Origin: Halieaceae bacterium
Lineage (GTDB): Bacteria > Pseudomonadota > Gammaproteobacteria > Pseudomonadales > Halieaceae
NCBI GenBank assembly: GCA_028282105.1
Contig: JANQIO010000226.1
Location: forward strand, 1-33,353
DNA: 33,353 bases
Direction of reading: 5' to 3'
This document shows, in pieces, positions 1 through 7,288 of this stretch. The position numbers and the translations under genes were made by a program. Position 1 is the first letter of the stretch; every line of letters starts with the position of its first letter. The notes under the pieces are model-generated. The model was not told where the DNA came from and made no database searches. It saw nothing but the letters and a program-made list of their open reading frames with translations.

Positions 1-23
1 CGCGCGCCGCTCTGGCTGTCGTG

Positions 24-1355
24 CTAGCGATTGCCTCGAGAGTCGCTGTTGCCGCCGTTGCCGCGGCGCGACCGCCGCCGACGGCGGCCGGCGGGGCGAT
101 TGCCGCCGCCCTTGTCAGTGGAATTGCCAGTGGAATTGTCAGTGGAATTGTCACCGCCACCCTGGCCGCGACGAGCCTGCTGCGGCCGGCGCTGGCGCTG
201 CTGAGGCCTGCCTTCCGGTACCACGTGATCGGGCTCAAAGCCTTCGATTTCCTCCCGCGGCAGCGGTTTGCGGATCAGGCGCTCGATACCGTGCAACTGC
301 TCGGCTTCATCGGCGCTGACCAGGGAATACGCGTGACCGGCAGCGCCGGCGCGGCCGGTACGGCCAATACGATGGACGTAGTCTTCCGCCACGTTGGGCA
401 GGTCGAAATTGACCACCTGCGGCAGTTGGTCGATATCCAGGCCACGGGCGGCGATATCGGTGGCCACCAGGGCCTGTACCTTGCCGCGCTTGAAACCGTC
501 CAGCGCGCGGGTGCGTGCGCCCTGGCTCTTGTTGCCGTGGATGGCGGCCGCGACGATACCGTCTTTTTCCAGGGTTTTGGTGAGGCGGTTGGCGCCGTGC
601 TTGGTGCGGGTGAATACCAGCACCTGGTGCCACTGTTTATCCTTGACCAGGTGGCTGAGCAGGGCGGGCTTGCGCTTCTTGTCCACCGGGAAAACCCACT
701 GCTTGACGGTATCCGCGGTGCTGTTGGGCGGGGTGACCGAGACTTCCACCGGGTCCAGCATGAAATTGCGAGCCAGCTCGCGGATATCTTTCGAGAAGGT
801 GGCGGAGAACATCAGGGTCTGCCGTTGCCGCGGCAGCAGCCTGATGACTTTGCGGATGTCATGGATGAAGCCCATATCCAGCATGCGGTCGGCTTCATCC
901 AGTACCAGCAGTTCCAACTGGTCGAGCTTTACCGCGCCCTGGCTGTGCAGGTCCAGCAGTCGGCCGGGGGTGGCCACCAGAATCTCCACACCGCGCTTCA
1001 AGCGTTCTATTTGCGGGTTGATCTTCACGCCGCCAAACACCACGCAGGAGCGTAGGCCGGAGTGTTTGCCATAGCGACGCACACTGTCCTCGACCTGGGC
1101 GGCGAGTTCACGGGTAGGCGTGATCACCAGCGCGCGCACGTGGCCAGGGCGGCCACCATCCTGCAAGCGCTGCAACAGTGGCAGGGTGAAGGCGGCAGTC
1201 TTGCCGGTGCCGGTCTGAGCGGCGGCCATGACGTCCTCGCCAGCCAGCACCGGCGGAATGGCGCGGGCCTGGATCGGCGAAGGCTTTTCGTAGCCTTCCT
1301 CGGCCACGGCATTGAGCAAGGTCTCGGACAGGCCGAGCTCTGCAAAGGTCGACAT
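24..1355 (-). CDS. rhlE: DEAD-box ATP-dependent RNA helicase, RhlE type
   Basis: This cytoplasmic enzyme unwinds short RNA duplexes using ATP, in ribosome assembly and RNA turnover. The full helicase core is visible in the 443-residue product: Q motif near residues 22-29, Walker A AQTGTGKT about 46-53, PTRELA 80-85, TPGR 129-132, DEAD 153-156, SAT 184-186, and HRIGRTGR 328-335. The tail after about residue 375 is low complexity and rich in Arg, Gly, Gln and Asn, typical of RNA-binding tails of RhlE. I chose the start MSTFAELGL because it matches the family and follows a GAGAG ribosome site; the frame stays open 28 codons further upstream. The tail holds a short NST repeat. RhlE is the best subfamily guess from the motifs and basic tail; another DEAD-box paralogue cannot be excluded. 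Confidence 0.93.
   Translation of the reverse strand: MSTFAELGLSETLLNAVAEEGYEKPSPIQARAIPPVLAGEDVMAAAQTGTGKTAAFTLPLLQRLQDGGRPGHVRALVITPTRELAAQVEDSVRRYGKHSGLRSCVVFGGVKINPQIERLKRGVEILVATPGRLLDLHSQGAVKLDQLELLVLDEADRMLDMGFIHDIRKVIRLLPRQRQTLMFSATFSKDIRELARNFMLDPVEVSVTPPNSTADTVKQWVFPVDKKRKPALLSHLVKDKQWHQVLVFTRTKHGANRLTKTLEKDGIVAAAIHGNKSQGARTRALDGFKRGKVQALVATDIAARGLDIDQLPQVVNFDLPNVAEDYVHRIGRTGRAGAAGHAYSLVSADEAEQLHGIERLIRKPLPREEIEGFEPDHVVPEGRPQQRQRRPQQARRGQGGGDNSTDNSTGNSTDKGGGNRPAGRRRRRSRRGNGGNSDSRGNR
114..149. repeat. Three tandem 12-bp repeats inside the helicase tail
   Basis: Units at 114-125, 126-137 and 138-149 read GTCAGTGGAATT, with one base changed in the middle unit. They are in frame and encode the NSTD/NSTG repeats in the disordered tail of the helicase. 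Repeats of this kind can change copy number by slippage without breaking the frame. Confidence 0.9.
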
Positions 1356-1419
1356 AACTCTCTCGTATGGGCGCATCAGTGGAAGATGCCGGCGGGAACT
1401 GCTGCCGGCGAGGCAGCGC

Positions 1420-1447
1420 GCATCATACGGTATTGCCACCGTGATGC
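1420..1447. other. Imperfect inverted repeat between helicase and phosphoesterase genes
   Basis: GCATCA at 1420-1425 pairs with TGATGC at 1442-1447, and the stem continues inward (CGGT with ACCG) past a two-base bulge to a six-base loop. No T-run follows on either strand, so this is not a standard intrinsic terminator. It lies downstream of the phosphoesterase stop and upstream of the helicase start, so it could shape the 3' end of one message or the 5' leader of the other. Confidence 0.4.
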
Positions 1448-1462
1448 AAGCTCAAAGGCTGG

Positions 1463-2755
1463 TCATTTGGCGGCGGGTTTGAAGCGCTCTCGAAAGCCTT
1501 CGAGCTCCAGCGTGAAGGCGTCGGCGGCGTGAAATTCGGCGTCCGTCATGTCGGGCTGTTCGTAGGCCTTGTACCAACTCGCATAGTCCGTGGTATCTCC
1601 GGACAGGCGACGGTAGTGGCTGGACCAGGTTTCCACGGTGATGGTGGGTGTGTCGGCTGCCAAATCGAAGTGCATCAACCGGTACCAGCCGTCCCCCAGC
1701 CCCCAACCCCGGTCCGGTGCGCCGGCGTCAATAGCCGACTGGCCCCGACCCTGGAAATCTGCCAGTACCTGGTACACCGGGTTGCCATAGCGATTGTCGT
1801 CAACCCGCAGGCTCTGGCCGTGGTGGTGGCCGCACAGCACCATGAATATCTGGTCGTAGGCGCTGACCAGCTTGCGCCACAGGGCTTCGGCGTTGTTGTG
1901 GTGGTCGGGGTCGCCGAGGGCGAGGTCGATGATGGGAACGCCGCGACGTTCGCCGCGGGCATTCAGGTAGTCGTGGGTGGTGATGATGGTGGGGTAGCCC
2001 GGATGGGCCCTGATGACGGATTCAGCCCAATGCAGCACCGGATTGCCCGGGCTCATCTCCAGGGTAATGTGCAGGAATCGGTAGCCGCCGGCTTCGAACA
2101 CCTGGGCGGCGTTGGCGCCGCCGCGAAAACTGTCCACGTACCAGGGCTGGCCGCGGAAAAACTCGCCGTCGTCACCAAACACGGACCGAAAGTTATCGAG
2201 TCCACCCACGTGGATTACGCCGATATCACCTCGCCGCGGATCCCGCTCCTCTTCCGGTATATCGCTGCGCGCCGGGAAACCCGCCACGCTCCAGAAGGCA
2301 TCGTAGTCGTGGTTGCCCGGCGCCACGCCAAACGGCTTGCCGCTGGCTGCGAGGATGCGATAGGCCTCGATGGCGCCGGGGATTTCAACGCTTTTGGTAA
2401 ACGGTGTCGGCGCCAGGCCGGCTTGCAGCGGGGTGTCGATGGCGCCTTTGCCGCGGGCGGCGTGGGCCGGGTCCACGGCCAGGCTGCTGTGCTGCCAGAC
2501 ATCGCCGACCGCGGCCACAAACACCACGTCGTCGCGAGCCGCGATGTCCTGCATCTGGGCAATCAACAGCTCCTTGCCATCAAGCACAAAGCCCTGGTCG
2601 CGCTGAAGCCGGTAGTCCACATAGTTCTGGGTATCCGGGATTACCGCGATGGTGAAGCGGTCCTCTCGGGTGGCAGCCGGGGGTTCGGTGCCAGCGCAGG
2701 CGGCCAGGCACAGCAACAGCAGGCCGGCGAACAGGTGTTTTGAAAAGGTGCTCAT
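1463..2755 (-). CDS. Metallophosphoesterase lipoprotein (calcineurin-like)
   Basis: This is a predicted periplasmic or outer-membrane lipoprotein hydrolysing a phosphate ester; the substrate is unknown. Residues 1-20 form a lipoprotein signal ending in CLAAC (lipidated Cys20), followed by a short linker. The calcineurin-like metal motifs come in order: IPDTQNY about 39-45, GDVWQ from 84, GNHD 147-150, then a THDYL motif and GHHHG toward the C-terminus. At about 430 residues it is a normal size for secreted family members. The MSTFSKH start at 2755 gives the best signal peptide; an upstream in-frame ATG adds seven residues. It runs in the same direction as the helicase 100 bp downstream, and 36 bp separate it from the HxlR gene. 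Assignment to the fold is secure, the substrate is not. Confidence 0.88.
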   Translation of the reverse strand: MSTFSKHLFAGLLLLCLAACAGTEPPAATREDRFTIAVIPDTQNYVDYRLQRDQGFVLDGKELLIAQMQDIAARDDVVFVAAVGDVWQHSSLAVDPAHAARGKGAIDTPLQAGLAPTPFTKSVEIPGAIEAYRILAASGKPFGVAPGNHDYDAFWSVAGFPARSDIPEEERDPRRGDIGVIHVGGLDNFRSVFGDDGEFFRGQPWYVDSFRGGANAAQVFEAGGYRFLHITLEMSPGNPVLHWAESVIRAHPGYPTIITTHDYLNARGERRGVPIIDLALGDPDHHNNAEALWRKLVSAYDQIFMVLCGHHHGQSLRVDDNRYGNPVYQVLADFQGRGQSAIDAGAPDRGWGLGDGWYRLMHFDLAADTPTITVETWSSHYRRLSGDTTDYASWYKAYEQPDMTDAEFHAADAFTLELEGFRERFKPAAK

Positions 2756-2791
2756 GGGCACCATGTTAACCCGCAATTGTGAAAGCTGAAG

Positions 2792-3355
2792 TCAGCTCGA
2801 GTCGCCCGGGTCCGCGGCCCGGTCGCCCCGGGACTTTTCCAGGAAAGGTGGCAGCACCGGCGCGCCGTCGCGGCCAAACATGGAATCGCCATCTGCCAGG
2901 GCGGCCGCGAGGCCTGGGCCGATACGGGGAGTCACTTCGCCGGGCTGCAGGCGCTCGCCGCACTCACTGCAGCTCATGGTGGGCTGCATGAGCTGACCGC
3001 AGCCGCGATGCACGTACTCCACCGGCGGGCCGTTGCCGTCGTCCGCCCACTCGTTGCCCCACTGGGCCAGGGTCATCAGCACCGGGTAGAGCCCCAGGCC
3101 TTTGCGGGTCAGCCGGTATTCGTGGCGCAGCGGGCGTTGTTGGTAGGGGACCCGATTGAACACGCCGGCCTCGACCAGCTTGCCGAGGCGATCCGAGAGC
3201 CGGTGACGGCTGATGCCCAACTGGCGCTGGAAATCCTCGAAACGGCGGGTGCCCAGGAAGGCGTCCCGCAACACCAGCAAGGTCCAGCGGTCGCCGACCA
3301 CGGCCAGACTACGGGCCACGGAACAGACCTGTTGATCGATATCCTGCCAGCGCAT
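2792..3355 (-). CDS. HxlR-family transcriptional regulator
   Basis: This is a DNA-binding winged-helix regulator. The 187-residue product opens with the HxlR pattern: a Cys near the N-terminus (QQVCSVARSL), GDRWTLLVLRDAFLGTRRF, the recognition helix region GISRHRLSDRLGKLVEAGV, and the wing RHEYRLTRKG. The C-terminal part carries a Cys cluster (RGCG ... CSECG) that may bind a metal, then a variable tail. The start MRWQDIDQ at 3355 matches the family better than the ATG nine codons upstream. It is divergent from the SDR/isomerase pair at 3533-4890, and two near-identical palindromes lie between the starts, so it probably controls itself and that pair. HxlR proteins often answer electrophiles or aromatic compounds; here the signal is unknown. 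Confidence 0.92.
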   Translation of the reverse strand: MRWQDIDQQVCSVARSLAVVGDRWTLLVLRDAFLGTRRFEDFQRQLGISRHRLSDRLGKLVEAGVFNRVPYQQRPLRHEYRLTRKGLGLYPVLMTLAQWGNEWADDGNGPPVEYVHRGCGQLMQPTMSCSECGERLQPGEVTPRIGPGLAAALADGDSMFGRDGAPVLPPFLEKSRGDRAADPGDSS

Positions 3356-3390
3356 AGGGCGGTCTCCCGGGAGATTTCCCACATCTTAGC

Positions 3391-3419
3391 TTGACAGGTT
3401 CCAAAATGGAATCTAGATT
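3391..3419 (+). promoter_or_regulatory. Predicted sigma-70 promoter of the SDR/isomerase operon
   Basis: A perfect -35 box TTGACA lies at 3391-3396 and a -10 like TAGATT at 3414-3419, spaced 17 bp. One palindrome covers the spacer and a second starts within the -10 box, the usual layout of a repressed promoter. Confidence 0.6.
3399..3411. promoter_or_regulatory. Operator-like palindrome 1 (HxlR site)
   Basis: TTCCAAAATGGAA has 5-bp arms around AAA and sits between the predicted -35 and -10 boxes. It shares the pattern TTYCAAAATGRAA with the site centred 24 bp downstream. Confidence 0.65.
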
Positions 3420-3440
3420 AAGTTTCAAAATGAAACTTAA
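3418..3440. promoter_or_regulatory. Operator-like palindrome 2 (HxlR site)
   Basis: A 10-bp arm TTAAGTTTCA is matched perfectly by its complement TGAAACTTAA across three bases. The centre (3429) is 24 bp from that of palindrome 1 (3405). The site begins inside the predicted -10 box and runs past it, where a bound repressor would block transcription of the SDR gene. Confidence 0.75.
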
Positions 3441-3482
3441 TGGCAGAGCCATACTGAGTCCACGGTTGCTCGCCACGGGTCC

Positions 3483-3521
3483 GCAGCTTCAATAAGCAGC
3501 TTCAATATGCAGTTTCAATAA
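3483..3521 (+). repeat. Three tandem 13-bp repeats in the SDR leader
   Basis: Units GCAGCTTCAATAA (3483-3495), GCAGCTTCAATAT (3496-3508) and GCAGTTTCAATAA (3509-3521) lie head to tail directly before the ribosome site AAGGAG at 3520-3525. They fall downstream of the predicted promoter, so they would be transcribed. Confidence 0.9.
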
Positions 3522-3532
3522 GGAGCAGATCG

Positions 3533-4276
3533 ATGACAGAGTCTCAGGAAGACCAGGCCAAAGTCGCCCTGGTGATGGGCGCCGGCGACGCTATTGGCAG
3601 CGCGATAGTGCGGCGTTTCGCGGAGCGCGGGCTTACGGTCTGCGCCGCCCGCCGCAATGGGGAGAAACTCGAGGACCTGGTGCAGGAACTGACCGCCGAG
3701 GGCCACAGGGCCCATGGATTCAGTTGCGATGCCCGCAAGGAGGACGCCGTCGAGGCGCTATTTGCGCAAATCGAGGCTGAGGTGGGGCCGCTCGAAGTGG
3801 TGGTGTTCAACGTCGGCGCCAATGTGCCGCTGGGCATCCTCGAAACGGATACCCGCAAGTTCTTCAAGATCTGGGAGATGGCCTGCTTCGGCGGCTTCCT
3901 GACCGGCCGCGAAGCGGCCCGCTATATGACCCGGCGCGGCCACGGCACCATCATTTTCACCGGCGCCACGGCCAGCGTACGCGGCGCGGCAGGCTTCGGC
4001 GCCTTCGCCAGCGCCAAGCACGGTCTGCGCGCCCTGGCCCAGAGCATGGCGCGGGAGTTGGGGCCGCAGAACATCCACGTTGGCCATATCGTGGTCGACG
4101 CCGGTGTCGATACCGAATGGGTGAGCAACATGATTCCGGATTTCGACAAGCTGAAGGCCAATGACGGCATCGTCGACCCCTACGACATGGCCGCCAACTA
4201 CGTCACCCTCTACGACCAGCCGCGTAATAGCTGGACCTTTGAGATGGACGTGCGCCCCTGGATAGAGAACTGGTAA
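3533..4276 (+). CDS. SDR-family protein with Phe in place of the catalytic Tyr
   Basis: This has a short-chain dehydrogenase/reductase fold: a Rossmann nucleotide-binding motif MGAGDAIG at residues 15-22, usual length (247), and the helix SAKHGLRALAQSMARELG. The active-site pattern is altered: Ser148 is present and Lys162 is present, but the position of the catalytic Tyr holds Phe158 (F-A-S-A-K), and the NNAG motif reads NVGA (93-96). I recall related proteins with the same Phe, so this may be a subfamily trait. Either the chemistry differs, or the protein binds a nucleotide without normal hydride transfer. Its ATG follows a strong AAGGAG. It lies 20 bp upstream of a DsbA-fold isomerase gene and divergent from an HxlR regulator that probably represses both. 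Confidence 0.88.
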   Translation: MTESQEDQAKVALVMGAGDAIGSAIVRRFAERGLTVCAARRNGEKLEDLVQELTAEGHRAHGFSCDARKEDAVEALFAQIEAEVGPLEVVVFNVGANVPLGILETDTRKFFKIWEMACFGGFLTGREAARYMTRRGHGTIIFTGATASVRGAAGFGAFASAKHGLRALAQSMARELGPQNIHVGHIVVDAGVDTEWVSNMIPDFDKLKANDGIVDPYDMAANYVTLYDQPRNSWTFEMDVRPWIENW

Positions 4277-4296
4277 TTCATCGCAAGGAACACACT

Positions 4297-4890
4297 ATGA
4301 CGACAAGCCTGGATTTTTACTTCGATGTGGGCAGCCCCACCGCCTACCTGGCCTGGCAGCGCCTGCGGCAGCTTCGTGAGCAGTACGCGCTGGAGATTCA
4401 CTTCAAGCCGATACTGCTGGGCGGCGTGTTCAAGGCTACGGAAAACCAATCGCCGGTGGCCAACCCCGCCAAGGGCGCCTACATGGCGACCCAGGATATG
4501 CCGCGCTTTGCCGCCCGCTACGGAGTGCCGCTGTCCTTCAATCCGCACTTCCCCGTCAATACGCTGAATCTGCAGCGGGGCGCCATCGCGGCGCAGCGCG
4601 CCGGTTGCCTGGAGGAGTATCTGGCAGCGATCTATCCCGCCATGTGGGTAGATGCCAGGGATATGGGCGACGCCGAAGTGGTGCATGGTGTACTGGAGGC
4701 GGCCGGGCTGGATGCGGAAGCCCTGCTGGCGGCCACCCAGGACCCCGAGGTGAAAGCGGCGCTGATCAGCAATACCGAAGAAGTGGTCAGTCGCGGGGCC
4801 TTTGGTGCGCCTACCATGTACATCGGCGAGGAGATGTTTTTCGGCCAGGACCGCCTGGACTTTGTCGAGGAGCGCCTGAAGGCTGCCTGA
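4297..4890 (+). CDS. 2-hydroxychromene-2-carboxylate isomerase-like protein (DsbA / GST-kappa fold)
   Basis: The product (197 residues) is a thioredoxin-fold enzyme of the HCCA isomerase/GST-kappa family. The N-terminal strand-loop FYFDVGSPTAYLAW carries Ser13 where oxidoreductases of this fold carry Cys, which is characteristic of the isomerase branch. The C-terminal GAFGAPTMYIGEEMFFGQDRLDFVEERL matches the family end. Members act with glutathione in naphthalene and other aromatic breakdown (NahD), but many have unknown substrates. Here the pairing with an SDR under an HxlR regulator suggests handling of a reactive aromatic or carbonyl compound; no ring-cleavage gene is present in the window, so the NahD reaction itself is not supported. 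Start is preceded by AAGGA. Confidence 0.87.
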   Translation: MTTSLDFYFDVGSPTAYLAWQRLRQLREQYALEIHFKPILLGGVFKATENQSPVANPAKGAYMATQDMPRFAARYGVPLSFNPHFPVNTLNLQRGAIAAQRAGCLEEYLAAIYPAMWVDARDMGDAEVVHGVLEAAGLDAEALLAATQDPEVKAALISNTEEVVSRGAFGAPTMYIGEEMFFGQDRLDFVEERLKAA

Positions 4891-4897
4891 GCGGGCG

Positions 4898-5731
4898 TTA
4901 GCGCGCCTGGGCCCCTTCGCGGATGATGGTGACCGGGTAGGGCGGGCCAAAGCCGCGACGCTGGATACCGCGCATCTCCGGCACCATGGCCTGTAGGTCG
5001 GCGCGGCGATTGGCCGGCGCCGGGTGGGTGCTCAGGAACTCGGCCGGCCCGGCGCCGCCCACGCTTTCCATTTTTTCCCACAGGGTGACCGCCGCCGCCG
5101 GGTTGTAGCCCGCGCGGGCGGCCAGCTCAATGCCGATCTGGTCGGCCTCGGATTCCGAGGCGCGGCTGTTGGGCAACTGGATAGCCAGCTGCGCCGCCAG
5201 GGCCGCGCCGGCCAGCGCGGCACCGTGATTCTCCGCCGCCACCCCGGCCGCAACCACGCCGACACTGGTCGCCATGGCCACCGACATGCGCTCAGCGGTG
5301 TGGTTGGCCAGGGCATGGGAGATTTCGTGGCCCATGATCTGGGCAAACTCGTCATCGGTGAGTTTGAGCTTCTCAAACAGCCCGGAATACACCGCCATGC
5401 GGCCACCCGCCATACACCAGGCGTTCACCGTCCCCGGGCCGTCGATGAGGGCCACGCTCCAGTCCCAGTCACGGGTGTGGGGATACGCCTCCACTGCCAC
5501 CGCCACCAGCCGGCCGGTGATCACCTGCACCCGGTCAGCCAGCAGCGGGTCATCCAGCAGCTTATCCTCGGCGTCGAGTTGGCGCACGGTGCTGACATAG
5601 GCCTTGCGCGACTCCACCACCGCGGACTCGGGCGATACCAGCAGCAATTGCCGGCGGCCGGTGGGACTGGTAGCACAGGCCACCAGCAGGGCGGCCAGCA
5701 GCAGGTGGGTGATCACAAGGCGTGGGCGCAT
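4898..5731 (-). CDS. M48-family zinc metalloprotease lipoprotein
   Basis: This is a predicted zinc peptidase anchored in the envelope, in a family that includes LoiP/YcaL-type proteases of outer-membrane quality control. Residues 1-19 form a lipoprotein signal ending in LLVAC (Cys19). The catalytic HEISH motif lies at 135-139 and the third-ligand motif ESEAD at about 193-197. Upstream is the family block VNAWCMAGGRMAVYSGL. The length (277) fits single-domain M48C members. The ribosome site GGAGGT sits just before the ATG. It is convergent with the isomerase gene (8 bp apart) and divergent from exbD copy 1. The substrate is not predictable; housekeeping protein quality control is the likeliest role. 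Confidence 0.92.
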   Translation of the reverse strand: MRPRLVITHLLLAALLVACATSPTGRRQLLLVSPESAVVESRKAYVSTVRQLDAEDKLLDDPLLADRVQVITGRLVAVAVEAYPHTRDWDWSVALIDGPGTVNAWCMAGGRMAVYSGLFEKLKLTDDEFAQIMGHEISHALANHTAERMSVAMATSVGVVAAGVAAENHGAALAGAALAAQLAIQLPNSRASESEADQIGIELAARAGYNPAAAVTLWEKMESVGGAGPAEFLSTHPAPANRRADLQAMVPEMRGIQRRGFGPPYPVTIIREGAQAR

Positions 5732-5813
5732 TCATACCTCCGCGCAGAACAGTCAGTTTTATAGCGCCACAGGCCGCGAATCTGCAAGCACCGGCACCAC
5801 ATTTTGGACCGCG

Positions 5814-5856
5814 TTGCGCCAAATCAAGTTTCATGCCGCCGTCCCGGCGTATTCTT
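5814..5856. promoter_or_regulatory. Conserved upstream module, copy 1 (before exbD copy 1)
   Basis: TTGCGCCAAATCAAGTTTC (5814-5832) recurs with one change at 6372-6390, and both are followed by ATTCTT beginning exactly 37 bp after the module's first base (5851 and 6409). One copy lies before exbD copy 1, the other before the DUF3450 gene. Shared sequence and spacing suggest a common promoter or regulator site. I cannot match it to a known sigma-factor pattern. Confidence 0.5.
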
Positions 5857-5920
5857 GGCGAAAGCCGGCGCCTGTCAGCTCTCAGGAGGCCCGTCGGCGA
5901 GTCACGAGAGGACCAGGCCC

Positions 5921-6328
5921 ATGCGACATTTCCTGGGGGTTGACCAGGAGCAGGATGACACCAACGTCGACATCACGCCGATGCTGGATGTGGTGTTCAT
6001 CATGCTGATTTTCTTCATCGTCACGGCCACCTTCGTGAAGGAATCCGGTATTGAGGTGAACAAGCCGGAAGCGGCCACCGCCGTGGTGGAAGAAAAGGCC
6101 AATATCCTGATTACCATCGATGGCAAGAACAAGATCTGGATTGACCGGCGCCAGGTGGATATCCGCTCGGTGCGCTCCATCATCGAGCGCCTGCACGCGG
6201 AGAATCCCGAGGGCTCAGTGGTTATCCAGGCGGATACCGAATCCCGCAATGAAACCCTGGTCCAGGTGATGGATGCCTCCCGGCGTGCCGGGGTCTATGA
6301 GATCGCGCTGGGTGCCTCGGTAAACTGA
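5921..6328 (+). CDS. exbD: ExbD biopolymer transport protein, copy 1
   Basis: This is a proton-channel subunit of the TonB-ExbB-ExbD motor: one transmembrane helix with a periplasmic domain. Of 135 residues, the N-terminus MRHFLGVDQEQDDTNVDITPML leads into the single helix DVVFIMLIFFIVTATF, with the channel Asp (LDVVF) preserved; the periplasmic domain follows. It differs from copy 2 (9236-9643) at only nine residues. I placed the start at 5921, since copy 2 has the same start and a GAGAGGA ribosome site precedes it; the frame stays open upstream but the extension is not family-like. It stands before DUF3450 with a 186-bp gap and its own upstream module, so it may be expressed apart from the main tonB cluster. 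Confidence 0.95.
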   Translation: MRHFLGVDQEQDDTNVDITPMLDVVFIMLIFFIVTATFVKESGIEVNKPEAATAVVEEKANILITIDGKNKIWIDRRQVDIRSVRSIIERLHAENPEGSVVIQADTESRNETLVQVMDASRRAGVYEIALGASVN

Positions 6329-6371
6329 GGCGGCCCGCCGGATCACTGGGGCGCCTGCGGTTTCGGCCCCT

Positions 6372-6414
6372 TTGCGCCAAATCAACTTTCCTCGAACAAA
6401 ATCGCCTGATTCTT
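6372..6414. promoter_or_regulatory. Conserved upstream module, copy 2 (before the DUF3450 gene)
   Basis: TTGCGCCAAATCAACTTTC at 6372-6390 and ATTCTT at 6409-6414 repeat the arrangement at 5814-5856 with one base changed in the first part. It likely marks the start of the DUF3450-ttpC-exbB-exbD-tonB transcript. Just upstream, GGGGC/GCCCC (6348-6352 with 6366-6370) followed by TTT could be a weak terminator for exbD copy 1. Confidence 0.5.
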
Positions 6415-6481
6415 AACGACAGCTCCGGGTGTAAACCGGACTGTCATATTTCTCTGTTCTCCTGAAAAGACCTATAGGTTT

Positions 6482-6500
6482 GCAGCAGGCACCCTGCTGC
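6482..6500 (+). other. Perfect hairpin in the DUF3450 leader
   Basis: GCAGCAGG and CCTGCTGC form an 8-bp stem with a CAC loop, ending just before the purine-rich ribosome site (GGGGGA) and ATG of the DUF3450 gene. Its place beside the ribosome site suggests an effect on translation or message stability rather than termination. A second small hairpin, TCCGG/CCGGA, lies at 6424-6440. Confidence 0.6.
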
Positions 6501-6514
6501 TTTGGGGGACTGAA

Positions 6515-7288
6515 ATGAAAGCAAGAATCTGGGCCGCGACGGCCGCGCTGGCGCTGCTGCTGCCCCCTGGCCTGCATGGCCAGGATGCCTTGAAGCAGGT
6601 GGAACAGGAAGGTATCGAACGCACGGGTGAGGGCGTTGCCGCTCAGGGGCGCATCGACGACATCAGCAGCCGCTCCCGCGAGTTGCTCGACGAGTACCGG
6701 GCCCAGCTCAAGCTGGTGGAGAGCCTGGAAACCTACATCGAGCTGCTGGATGACCAACTCACTGGCCAGGCTGAGGAAATCAGTACCCTGGAGACCTCAG
6801 TGACCGAAGTGGCCTCGGTGGAACGCCAGATCCTGCCGCTGATGACCCGCATGATCGACAGTCTCGAGGAATTCGTGACTCTGGACGTGCCCTTCCTGGC
6901 CGAAGAGCGCCGCGAGCGGGTGACCAATCTGCGTGCGCTGATGAGCCGCTCTGACGTCACCGTGGCGGAGAAATCCCGCCGGGTGTTCGAGGCCTACCAG
7001 ATCGAGACCGACTACGGCCGAACTATTGAGGCCTACACCGCCAAGCTGGACGTCAACGGCGCCAGCTTTGACGCCGAATTCCTGCGTATCGGCCGGGTCA
7101 ACCTCATGTACCGCACGGTGGGCACCGGTGATGTGGGCTACTGGAACTCGGTGGAGCGGCGCTGGGAGCCGCTCAGCAGCACACCCTGGCGGCGGCTGAT
7201 TGACCGCGGTTTGCAGGTGGCCAGGCAGGAAGTGGCGCCGGAACTGATCTCCGCCGCCCTCAATCCTGCGGGGGTAGAACAGCTATGA
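6515..7288 (+). CDS. DUF3450 periplasmic coiled-coil protein
   Basis: This is an exported protein of 257 residues with a signal peptide (about residues 1-22, ending LPPGLHGQ) and a long helical region (about 30-125) likely to form a coiled coil, with heptad-like runs such as ISTLETSVTEVASVERQIL. The family (DUF3450) is regularly found directly upstream of TtpC-ExbB-ExbD-TonB clusters in Shewanella, Vibrio and marine relatives, and is taken to assist that motor; the mechanism is not known to me. The stop overlaps the next start in an ATGA, so it is translationally coupled to the TtpC-like gene. Ribosome site GGGGGA precedes the ATG. Confidence 0.88.
   Translation: MKARIWAATAALALLLPPGLHGQDALKQVEQEGIERTGEGVAAQGRIDDISSRSRELLDEYRAQLKLVESLETYIELLDDQLTGQAEEISTLETSVTEVASVERQILPLMTRMIDSLEEFVTLDVPFLAEERRERVTNLRALMSRSDVTVAEKSRRVFEAYQIETDYGRTIEAYTAKLDVNGASFDAEFLRIGRVNLMYRTVGTGDVGYWNSVERRWEPLSSTPWRRLIDRGLQVARQEVAPELISAALNPAGVEQL

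Noticed and set aside
21-1055. Long open frame on the plus strand opposite the helicase
   Set aside because: Antisense shadow of the helicase gene caused by high GC; no family match or ribosome site.
4297-4890. Naphthalene-breakdown gene nahD
   Set aside because: The family is right, but no other ring-breakdown gene is in the window and the family has many unrelated members; the symbol was left blank.
6329-6514. Possible small RNA gene between exbD copy 1 and the DUF3450 gene
   Set aside because: Several hairpins exist but there is no clear promoter-terminator pair; described as leader elements instead.
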